Program-made: the position numbers and the translations under genes
In this document: piece after piece, positions 1-6,481 of the stretch
Layout: the number at the start of each line of letters is the position of its first letter
Position numbering within the stretch: the first letter of the stretch is position 1
The notes under the pieces: generated by a model
Databases searched by the model: none
The model's input: only the letters and a program-made list of their open reading frames with translations
Told to the model about the DNA's origin: nothing
NCBI GenBank assembly: GCA_024404315.1
Contig: JAKSQD010000003.1
Coordinates: 23,277 to 87,276 of the forward strand
From: Oscillospiraceae bacterium
Lineage (GTDB): Bacteria > Bacillota > Clostridia > Oscillospirales > Oscillospiraceae
Length of the DNA: 64,000 nt
Reading direction: 5' to 3'

Positions 1-383
1 TCAGCGGTCATGTCGGTTCCCACGCCGAGGCGGATTCCATGTGCTTTCAGCTCGGAGAGCTGCTCTTTTGCGCCGGGGAAGGGAACAATCACCCGCAGCA
101 GCTCTGCCCAATACAGATCACTGAGGATGGGGGCGTGAAAGAGAGGCAGATGGTGCTTCTGCAAGACCATCATATAGCGGAGGGAGCGGCTGTGACAGCC
201 GGAGGAGTTGCCGTGCTCACGGAACTGCTGATACATGGCATCCCGACAGGAGGCGAGGAAGGTTTCGCTGGAAAGCTCCAGCTCCCTCTGAGCATAAGCA
301 GCGGTGGCGGCGGTGGCGACACGATTTGCGTCATCGAAGCTGTAGAGGGTGTTGTCAATATCAAAAATGACTGCCTTGAGCAT
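1..383 (-). CDS. HAD-superfamily hydrolase, partial (3' end outside window)
   Basis: The minus-strand frame opens at ATG 383 after a GGAAGGAG ribosome site and stays open to the window edge, so only the N-terminal ~127 residues are present. The first residues read MLKAVIFDIDNTLYSF; DIDNT fits HAD motif I (DxDxT), whose first Asp forms the phospho-aspartate intermediate. A helical cap-like stretch follows, then FPGAKEQLSELKAHGIRLGV, which fits the return to the Rossmann core and ends GVGTDMTA near HAD motif II. Such proteins are cytosolic phosphatases for small phosphorylated metabolites. The substrate cannot be told from this fragment. The gene diverges from the L,D-transpeptidase gene across about 440 bases. 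Confidence 0.85.
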   Translation of the reverse strand, partial: MLKAVIFDIDNTLYSFDDANRVATAATAAYAQRELELSSETFLASCRDAMYQQFREHGNSSGCHSRSLRYMMVLQKHHLPLFHAPILSDLYWAELLRVIVPFPGAKEQLSELKAHGIRLGVGTDMTA

Positions 384-535
384 GGAACACCACTCCTTCC
401 TCTATCTGCTATTGTCTCTAAGAGGGTACGGGTTTATTATATCCTTTTTTGTGCGATATGGCAAGTACTTTTGGTTCTATCTTATAAAAAAATTCTCTCA
501 CTTTGTCAGTGAATCATAAAAATATGTGGCATGAA

Positions 536-564
536 TTGCTGCCGGTTCGGAAAATGTCTATAAA
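536..564 (+). promoter_or_regulatory. Possible sigma-A promoter upstream of the L,D-transpeptidase gene
   Basis: A TTGCTG box at 536-541 and TATAAA at 559-564 are separated by 17 bases, a standard housekeeping layout. It would give a leader of roughly 250 bases before the gene at 822. A second candidate lies at 628-656, so which is used is unknown. Confidence 0.4.
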
Positions 565-614
565 TAGGGGATGTTGAAGCATAAAACGGAAAGGAAACGC
601 AGAATTTGCGCTGT

Positions 615-656
615 AAACATTTGTTCCTTGCGTCGGCGGGTCGTCTGTGATAGAGT
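615..656 (+). promoter_or_regulatory. LexA (SOS) operator abutting a promoter for the L,D-transpeptidase gene
   Basis: AAACATTTGTTC at 615-626 is the exact reverse complement of GAACAAATGTTT at 5034-5045, the operator-like site in front of lexA in this same window. Two bases downstream is a candidate promoter, TTGCGT at 628-633 and TAGAGT at 651-656, spaced by 17. The half-sites fit the Firmicutes LexA pattern GAAC-N4-GTTC with one deviation. This suggests the cell-wall gene at 822 belongs to the SOS regulon. The inference rests on sequence identity alone. Confidence 0.5.
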
Positions 657-821
657 ATCAGTGTATGAAGAGGAATGGCACAGAGGCTTTGCTGTCTGTC
701 CGTTCCTTTCGAAGCTGTTTTGCAAGCGGTGCCATCGGCGCACCGTTCTTTGCGGAGCGGCTTTTTCGAACATCCATTTCAGTGCTGCGCACAGGCGCAT
801 CAATCAGCAGGAGGAACGATG

Positions 822-2273
822 ATGAAACAGGGAGCGGCCAAGCGGGCGATGACACCTCAGAAAAAAAGAATCAGCCCGTTGATTTACCTTCTGATAGTTG
901 CTGTACTGTTGGCCTTTTTGGGTGCGATTTACGGCGTAGGCGTGATTTATTTTACCGACCGCTTTCCCAACCACACCACCGTCAATGGCGTGGATGTCAG
1001 CGGCTGCAAAAAAGAGCGGGCTCGTGCTGCCATCAATGCCAGCGTGCAGGATTATTTGCTCACCGTTCAGGAGCGGGGCGGCGAATCGGAAACCATTTCC
1101 GCCCAACAGTTGAACATGACCTATGAGGATCACGGTGAGCTGGAGGAAATGCTGGCCTCCTTTGACCCCAAGCTGTGGTTTTTGGATTACTTGGAACCTC
1201 ACGAGCTGACCGCCTCCACCGCCATCATTTATGACAGCAAGATGGCACAGCAGATGGTGGATCGGATGCGCTGTTTCAACGATCTGTACATCACCCCAGC
1301 AGAAAACGCCACCGTCGAGGCGACGAAGGGAAAAGGCTTCCACATCAAGGAAGAGGTTCAGGGCAACGAGCTGCGCCAGGAGGAGGCCAAAAAAGCCATC
1401 TTTGACGCATTGGATGCCAAGGCGGAGAGCATCGACCTGGAGGCGCTGGACCTTTATGTCAAGCCCACCGTTTTCAGCGATGACAAAGACCTGCTCCGTC
1501 AGGTGGAGGAGCTGAACCGCCTGACCACCGCCCATATCACTTATGACTTCGAGGATGGACGTGTTGAGGTGGTGGATGAAACCGTGATTTCCACCTGGCT
1601 CGTGAAGGACAAAAAGGGAAATAGAAAGGTGGACAAAGAGCTGGTGGCCGATTGGGTCAAGCGAAATCTGGCTTATAAGTACGATACCTTTGGTCTGACC
1701 CACACCGTCAAGACCCACAGTGGAAAAACTGTTGTCCTCAAGGGCGGAGACTATGGCTGGTGCATCAACCGGGAAGCAACCACAGACGCTTTGCTGGAAG
1801 CGGTGCAAAAGGGAGAACAAGTCACGCTGGAGCCGGTGTACCGCTACACGGCCAACAATCGAGGCGTGGACGACATCGGCGGAACCTATGTGGAGGTCAG
1901 CATTGCCGACCAGCATATGTGGTGCTACAAGGACTATGAGCTGGTGGTGGATACCCCTGTCGTCACCGGCAACCCCAACAAGGAGGGCTGCGCCACCCCC
2001 AGCGGCAGCGTCTGGGCGATGGACTGCCACAAAAGCCCGGCTACATTGGGTACTTATGTCACCATGGGCTATAGCTCCTACGTCAACTTCTGGATGTCCT
2101 TCACCGGAAACGTGGGCATTCATGATTCCAGTTGGCGCACCGAGGATCCGGAGCGCTACGGCGGAGACATTTATTTGACCAACGGTTCCCACGGCTGCGT
2201 CAACACCCCCTATGACGCCGCCAAGAAGATTTACGAGGTCTGTCGAGTGGGTACCGCAGTGGTGGTTTATTGA
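822..2273 (+). CDS. L,D-transpeptidase with VanW/YoaR-type peptidoglycan-binding domain
   Basis: A membrane-anchored cell-wall enzyme of 483 residues predicted to form 3-3 peptide crosslinks or anchor proteins to peptidoglycan. After a basic N-terminus, one membrane segment spans about residues 18-42. A duplicated peptidoglycan-binding region of the YoaR/VanW-associated type covers about 55-330. A YkuD catalytic domain fills the C-terminus, with the signature SHGCVN at 456-461 and nucleophile Cys459; the upstream His lies in GIHDSSW. Tandem ATGs occur at 819 and 822; 822 is preferred because GGAGG ends seven bases before it. A terminator at 2466-2501 closes the unit. An SOS-like operator upstream suggests DNA-damage control, which would be unusual for this family. 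Confidence 0.9.
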   Translation: MKQGAAKRAMTPQKKRISPLIYLLIVAVLLAFLGAIYGVGVIYFTDRFPNHTTVNGVDVSGCKKERARAAINASVQDYLLTVQERGGESETISAQQLNMTYEDHGELEEMLASFDPKLWFLDYLEPHELTASTAIIYDSKMAQQMVDRMRCFNDLYITPAENATVEATKGKGFHIKEEVQGNELRQEEAKKAIFDALDAKAESIDLEALDLYVKPTVFSDDKDLLRQVEELNRLTTAHITYDFEDGRVEVVDETVISTWLVKDKKGNRKVDKELVADWVKRNLAYKYDTFGLTHTVKTHSGKTVVLKGGDYGWCINREATTDALLEAVQKGEQVTLEPVYRYTANNRGVDDIGGTYVEVSIADQHMWCYKDYELVVDTPVVTGNPNKEGCATPSGSVWAMDCHKSPATLGTYVTMGYSSYVNFWMSFTGNVGIHDSSWRTEDPERYGGDIYLTNGSHGCVNTPYDAAKKIYEVCRVGTAVVVY

Positions 2274-2433
2274 GGCAACGCCGCACAATAGTCGAATGTG
2301 CGCCTTGCTTGTCCCTTTACTCCCAAATTTGCCGTTAAACCCTTGAAATACGTCAGTATTCCTGCGGCTTTCCCAACAAATTTGGAAGCAAAATTACTGC
2401 GCAATCCGCACATCCCTATTATGCGGTATTGCC
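2274..2433. repeat. Inverted-repeat (MITE-like) element A
   Basis: Directly after the stop codon lies a 160-base element bounded by imperfect inverted repeats: 2274-2291 (GGCAACGCCGCACAATAG) and 2416-2433 (CTATTATGCGGTATTGCC), 15 of 18 matching. Inner arms TGTGCG/CGCACA (2297-2302, 2407-2412) and CCAAATTTG/CAAATTTGG (2323-2331, 2377-2385) extend the fold into a long hairpin. The centre, 2340-2367, is a 28-base block that recurs identically at 6357-6384 inside a second element with different ends. No coding capacity is evident. It may be a non-autonomous transposable repeat or a structured RNA cassette. Confidence 0.7.
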
Positions 2434-2465
2434 TTGAGAAAAACGTCCTATTTGGGATAAAAAAT

Positions 2466-2501
2466 GCACAGTTCATCCTTGGTATGGACTGTGTGTTTTT
2501 T
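2466..2501 (+). terminator. Rho-independent terminator after the L,D-transpeptidase gene
   Basis: GCACAGTTCAT and ATGGACTGTGTG pair around a CCTTGGT loop with one wobble pair, followed by seven T residues. Confidence 0.75.
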
Positions 2502-2536
2502 TGGGGAAGCTGTATCCATTTGTAACCAGTTTGTAG

Positions 2537-2565
2537 TTGTATGATTTGAAATAATACAGTATAAT
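2537..2565 (+). promoter_or_regulatory. Sigma-A promoter for the lipoprotein genes
   Basis: TTGTAT at 2537-2542 and a perfect TATAAT at 2560-2565 are separated by 17 bases, placing the transcript start about 40 bases before the gene at 2613. Confidence 0.65.
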
Positions 2566-2612
2566 CATTTTCATAAAAAACAACAGATCCTCATTGCAAA
2601 GGAGGAAGACCC

Positions 2613-3611
2613 ATGAACAAGTTTTTAGCCTTGCTGCTCGCCTTGGCAATGTCCCTTGCCTTGGTTGCCTGTGCAGGCAGAACACAAACCGATGCTCCCG
2701 CTACCTCTTCGCTGTCCGGTTCCGTATCAGAAGCACCGACGGAATCCAGCCAGGAGGAAGCCCCCGAAGCAAGCACAGACCCCGCCGACCAAAGCGAAGC
2801 CTCTGTGCAGCCGGAGGAAGAGGCTTTTGTTCCCGCTCAGGTTGTGTTTCGTCAGGTGGATGCCTCTGCCTTTGCCGAGGATGACGTGATGCTGCTGAAT
2901 TGCTCTTATGTGGAACCGGTTGTCACCATGGCAGATTCCGAGATTCAGCAGAAGATTCAGCAGTCCTTGGATGAAGTCCTGTATGGAGTCAAGGATCTCC
3001 GAGACTTTTACACCGAGTCTTCCCAGGAGGAGTATGACAGCATGGGCGAGGAGGAGAGCTTCGCTCTGGTGGATGAGAACGGAAATTATGTTCCCTATTT
3101 CCTCTCCCTGGAGGGCAGAGTGGCTCGGTCTGATGAGACCGTCCTCAGCGTGGTGTTCGATGAGCAGATGTACACCCATGGTGCTCACGGCCAAACGCAG
3201 CGCTTTTGCTGCAATTACGATGTCAGAACCGGAGAAATCATTACCTTTGCCCAGTTGGGCAAGGAAAACTTCCGCTCCGTAGCGGCGGAGCTGGTGCTGG
3301 CAAAGTCCGAAGAAATCGCCGCCCAGCGCATTCAGGACGGTGAAATGAATCCCTTCTATCCAGACTATCAGGAAAATATCCGCCTGGTGATTTTGGATGG
3401 AACGGAAACTGATTTTGACCTGTGGGGAGAGGAATTTACCCAGGGCGCTCCGATTACATTTGCTCCCACCTATTACCTCTCCGAGGAACACGTTGTGTTC
3501 ATTTCCACCGAGTACACCTTGCAGCCCTATGCCGCTGGTACCATTGAATTTGAGATTCCCTACGCCGATTTTGGTGACGTTCTGAATCCTGAATATGTTC
3601 CCCAATCATAA
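2613..3611 (+). CDS. DUF3298 (RsiV-like) lipoprotein
   Basis: A predicted surface lipoprotein of 332 residues. The signal peptide ends in a lipobox LVAC with the lipidated Cys near residue 21, followed by a Ser/Glu/Pro-rich spacer to about residue 75. The C-terminal two thirds resembles the DUF4163-DUF3298 pair seen in RsiV and PdaC relatives; the stretch around EQMYTHGAHGQTQ, followed by a GEIITFAQL segment, matches the typical DUF3298 core. Members bind or sense cell-wall material, but no catalytic residues are identifiable here. AAAGGAGG at 2598-2605 fixes the start. The next lipoprotein gene starts 18 bases after the stop, so the two are probably cotranscribed. Confidence 0.8.
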   Translation: MNKFLALLLALAMSLALVACAGRTQTDAPATSSLSGSVSEAPTESSQEEAPEASTDPADQSEASVQPEEEAFVPAQVVFRQVDASAFAEDDVMLLNCSYVEPVVTMADSEIQQKIQQSLDEVLYGVKDLRDFYTESSQEEYDSMGEEESFALVDENGNYVPYFLSLEGRVARSDETVLSVVFDEQMYTHGAHGQTQRFCCNYDVRTGEIITFAQLGKENFRSVAAELVLAKSEEIAAQRIQDGEMNPFYPDYQENIRLVILDGTETDFDLWGEEFTQGAPITFAPTYYLSEEHVVFISTEYTLQPYAAGTIEFEIPYADFGDVLNPEYVPQS

Positions 3612-3629
3612 TTGGAAAGGATGATTCTT

Positions 3630-4862
3630 ATGAAGAAGACCATTCAAGCTCTTGCACTGATTTTGGCAATGTGCTTTGCTCTCGCCTCCTGCGGCTCTAA
3701 GCCCGCAGCACCGGCACAGTCCGGCGGTGATGCCTCCGCCTCTGCTTCTGCCTCGGTGGAGACCTCCGCCCCCGCCGACTCCGCCGACGGCTCCGCTTCC
3801 GGTGACGCTTCGGCAGAAGCCAGCACTCCCGGTGCTCAGGTTGTCAATCCCGTCCGGGAAGTCACCCCTGAGGAGCAGGTGCAAGAAACCAACGTGACTC
3901 TGGTTGCCCCTGCAGAGGCCACCGACCTGACCTATTTGGTCATCGACTCTGGAGACCCCCAGTATCCCATTGCCGAGCTGGACTTCAATCTCAACGGTCA
4001 GCAGTATTTCCACCGTGCGCAGACCAGAGATGACGGCGATATGGAGACCCTGGCCGGTATGTACTATGACTGGACTCAGACCATCGAGGATCAGATGGTC
4101 AGCTACTGCAACGCCGTGATTCAGGCGGTGGACGGTGAAGAAAAGGTCGCCTGCATCCTGTGGAAGGATATGGTTCCCGGTATCACCTATACCATCTCCG
4201 TCGTTGACACCGACAGCGAAAAGGATTTGAACGCCATCACCAGCGATCTGGTGAGCATCGCAAACGAAATCTTCACCCCCATGCAGGGCGAAGCAGACGG
4301 CGACGATGTGGAAAATCCCGTTGGCGTTTACACCTCCTATGAAGAAGTGATTTCCGCTGTTCGTGAGGCTCTGGCCGCCAAGAGCGAGCCGGAAGTGTTT
4401 GAAGAAATGGGTATCAGCGGTATTTACGGCTATCCCGAAGACCCCGAAGCACCCTTTGGTTACACCTACGTTGACCTGAACGGTGACGGCTCTGATGAGC
4501 TGCTGATGGGTACTGGCGGTGAGTTTGGTATGCTGCTGGACGGCTTCTGCATGGACGAAGGAAATCTGGTTCACCTGTTCAGCGGCGGCGAGCGTGACGT
4601 TTATTCCCTGGTGCAGGATAACATGGTTCACGAGCAGGCAGCCAACAGCGCAATGAACTCCTACGACGTGTTCTATGTCTTCGACGGTGGGATGCTCCAG
4701 GTGCAGGACGAAGTGATCTATGACGGCGAAGAGGATGAGGCAAATCCCTGGTTCTATGTGGATCGCTCCGAAGAGAAGAAGCCCATCACCGAGGAGGAAG
4801 CCCTGAACATTCTGGGCAAGTACACCGATCAGGTGGTGGAGATGACTCCCTTTGCAGAATAA
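3630..4862 (+). CDS. Lipoprotein of unknown function with an EF-hand-like Asp-rich loop
   Basis: A predicted lipoprotein of 410 residues. The start at ATG 3630 is chosen because GGAAAGG lies nine bases upstream and the next residues, MKKTIQALALILAMCFALA, form a clean signal peptide ending in the lipobox LASC. A low-complexity Ala/Ser linker follows to about residue 75. A globular part resembles the DUF1795/PsbP-like fold only weakly. A DLNGDGSDEL loop in the C-terminal half looks like the short calcium-binding repeat found in secreted Firmicutes proteins. No enzyme motif is seen. It follows the DUF3298 lipoprotein closely and a strong terminator ends the transcript at 4910-4950, so the pair forms a small surface-protein operon. 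Function unknown. Confidence 0.75.
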   Translation: MKKTIQALALILAMCFALASCGSKPAAPAQSGGDASASASASVETSAPADSADGSASGDASAEASTPGAQVVNPVREVTPEEQVQETNVTLVAPAEATDLTYLVIDSGDPQYPIAELDFNLNGQQYFHRAQTRDDGDMETLAGMYYDWTQTIEDQMVSYCNAVIQAVDGEEKVACILWKDMVPGITYTISVVDTDSEKDLNAITSDLVSIANEIFTPMQGEADGDDVENPVGVYTSYEEVISAVREALAAKSEPEVFEEMGISGIYGYPEDPEAPFGYTYVDLNGDGSDELLMGTGGEFGMLLDGFCMDEGNLVHLFSGGERDVYSLVQDNMVHEQAANSAMNSYDVFYVFDGGMLQVQDEVIYDGEEDEANPWFYVDRSEEKKPITEEEALNILGKYTDQVVEMTPFAE

Positions 4863-4909
4863 CAGAACCTCCCGCTTTCTCTAAGCAATTCTAATTCATT
4901 CTCTTGTTT

Positions 4910-4950
4910 GGGGTCTGGAAGGGTTGCGAGCCTTTCCAGACCCCCTTTTT
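4910..4950 (+). terminator. Strong Rho-independent terminator
   Basis: GGGGTCTGGAA and TTCCAGACCCC form an 11-pair stem followed by CTTTTT. It separates the lipoprotein operon from lexA. Confidence 0.85.
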
Positions 4951-5033
4951 GCGTCGTGACCCCTTTGGACTGGATCCGGTTTTTCTACCACGCTTTTTGG
5001 AAGAAAAAGGTCAGAAAATTTTCGGGAAACTTG

Positions 5034-5072
5034 GAACAAATGTTTGCATCTCTGAAACATTTGTGCTAAACT
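5034..5072 (+). promoter_or_regulatory. lexA promoter with two SOS operators
   Basis: TTGCAT at 5044-5049 and TAAACT at 5067-5072 are spaced by 17 bases. GAACAAATGTTT at 5034-5045 overlaps the -35 and AAACATTTGTGC at 5055-5066 fills the spacer; the second differs by one base from the reverse complement of the first. This layout predicts LexA autorepression. Confidence 0.75.
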
Positions 5073-5115
5073 GAAAACAAGAAACCGACATCCCCTTTCA
5101 GTCTGGAGGTTCTAT

Positions 5116-5727
5116 ATGAAACAATTGACACCCAAACAGCAGGTGATTTATGATTACCTGATGCAGTTTTCCGCCGAAAACGGATACCCCCCCTCTGTCC
5201 GTGAGATTGCCGCCGCTGTCGGCCTGAAAAGCCCTTCTACCGTCCATTTCCATCTCAAAGCCCTGGAGGAAGCCGGTGTCATCAACCGCAGCAGCGGCAA
5301 AACCCGTGCCATCACCGCTGTGCAAAGCCAGGTTCCCGAAGAGGTCAGACCTGTGCTCAACCGTGTGCCCGTTCTGGGCAACGTGGCCGCTGGTGCTCCC
5401 ATTCTGGCGGAGGAGTGCGTGGAGGACTATCTGGCCTTTGACACACAGGGACGCTCCGGGGAGCATTTTGCCCTGCGCATCCGTGGCGATTCCATGGTAG
5501 AAGCCGGTATCATGCCCAATGACTATGTGGTGGTGCTCCGTCAGCCCGTTGCTCAAAACGGTGATATCGTGATTGCCCTTTTGGGGGAGGAGGCCACCTG
5601 CAAACGGTTCAGCCGGGAGCGGGGTCAGATTTGGCTGCTGCCTGAAAACAAGAACTATGACCCCATTGACGGCACCGGCTGCCAGATTCTCGGCAAAGTG
5701 GTGGCCGTCATGCGGAGGTACGCTTGA
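5116..5727 (+). CDS. lexA: LexA repressor (SOS regulator, self-cleaving)
   Basis: LexA of typical length (203 residues). The N-terminal winged helix begins LTPKQQVIYDYL and includes PPSVREIAAAVGLKS, the recognition-helix region. The C-terminal peptidase domain carries the self-cleavage bond Ala92-Gly93 (VAAGAP), catalytic Ser126 in GDSM and Lys163 in TCKR. When RecA filaments form on damaged DNA, autoproteolysis inactivates the repressor. Two operator-like sites overlap its own promoter. The downstream ogt gene starts inside the lexA stop codon, so the two are translationally coupled and ogt would be damage-inducible. Start chosen at ATG 5116 behind GGAGG at 5104-5108. Confidence 0.97.
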   Translation: MKQLTPKQQVIYDYLMQFSAENGYPPSVREIAAAVGLKSPSTVHFHLKALEEAGVINRSSGKTRAITAVQSQVPEEVRPVLNRVPVLGNVAAGAPILAEECVEDYLAFDTQGRSGEHFALRIRGDSMVEAGIMPNDYVVVLRQPVAQNGDIVIALLGEEATCKRFSRERGQIWLLPENKNYDPIDGTGCQILGKVVAVMRRYA

Positions 5728-6290
5728 CCGCCCGGGTGATTCCCACCGCCATCGGACCGCTGACCGCTGTGGTGGAGGAAGGAGCCATCGTTGCTCTGAG
5801 CACGAACCCGGCTCCCGCCCCCAAGTGGGAGGACGAGGAGGACAGTCTCCTTTTGGATCGCTTGCAGGCGGAGCTTTTGGAATACTTTGGCGGAAAACGA
5901 CAGCAATTTGACCTACCCATTGCCCCCAAAGGGACAGAATTTCAAAAAACTGTCTGGGAGGCGCTCCGAAGCATCCCCTACGGCGAAACCAGAACCTATG
6001 GACAGATTGCCGCTCAGATTGGCCGCCCCACAGCCAGCCGAGCGGTGGGCGGAGCCTGCGGAAAAAATCCCATTTTGCTGCTCACCCCTTGCCACCGGGT
6101 TTTGGGCAGTCAGGGCGGCCTGACGGGGTTCAGCGCTGAGGGCGGTGTCGCCGTCAAACAGCAGCTTTTGACCCATGAAAAGCGCCATAAGGACATTCAA
6201 GATAAATACCAAGCACGTGTTGCCGAGCTATTGAAACGTTATCCGCAGCTTTTGGAGCTGGCCAAGCGCCGAAAAGAGCGGAATTACTAG
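5724..6290 (+). CDS. ogt: Methylated-DNA--protein-cysteine S-methyltransferase
   Basis: A suicide repair protein that moves methyl groups from O6-methylguanine in DNA to its own cysteine. The core matches the family: FQKTVWEALRSIPYGETRTYG leads into the helix-turn-helix, and the active site PCHRV places the acceptor at Cys123. The start is TTG at 5724, overlapping the lexA stop, with GGAGG at 5714-5718. After the usual end of the domain (around residue 150, near LLTHEK) there is an extra basic tail of about 35 residues rich in Lys, Arg and Leu, which is not standard. The coupling to lexA suggests induction by DNA damage. Confidence 0.93.
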   Translation: MTARVIPTAIGPLTAVVEEGAIVALSTNPAPAPKWEDEEDSLLLDRLQAELLEYFGGKRQQFDLPIAPKGTEFQKTVWEALRSIPYGETRTYGQIAAQIGRPTASRAVGGACGKNPILLLTPCHRVLGSQGGLTGFSAEGGVAVKQQLLTHEKRHKDIQDKYQARVAELLKRYPQLLELAKRRKERNY

Positions 6291-6449
6291 AGTGTGTTTT
6301 AAAAACGCAAAACGCACCCCAAAGCGGACTTTTGTTCCGCAGAACTTTGTTCCATTCCCTTGAAATACGTCAGTATTCCTGCGGAAATGCGCCTCGTTCT
6401 ACGAAAAAATTTCTTGCTTTTGGGCAAATTTCCTTTTTTAACACACACT
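6291..6449. repeat. Inverted-repeat (MITE-like) element B
   Basis: The element begins directly after the ogt stop and is about 159 bases long. Its ends are AGTGTGTTTTAAAAA (6291-6305) and the near-perfect inverse TTTTTTAACACACACT (6434-6449), with one internal mismatch. At its centre, 6357-6384 is identical over 28 bases to 2340-2367 of element A. Length and position right after a stop codon also match element A, though the ends differ. It sits between ogt and the AT-rich acyltransferase gene. Confidence 0.65.
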
Positions 6450-6481
6450 TTAGAGCGTGTTAAAAAAGGAGATTTTTTATT

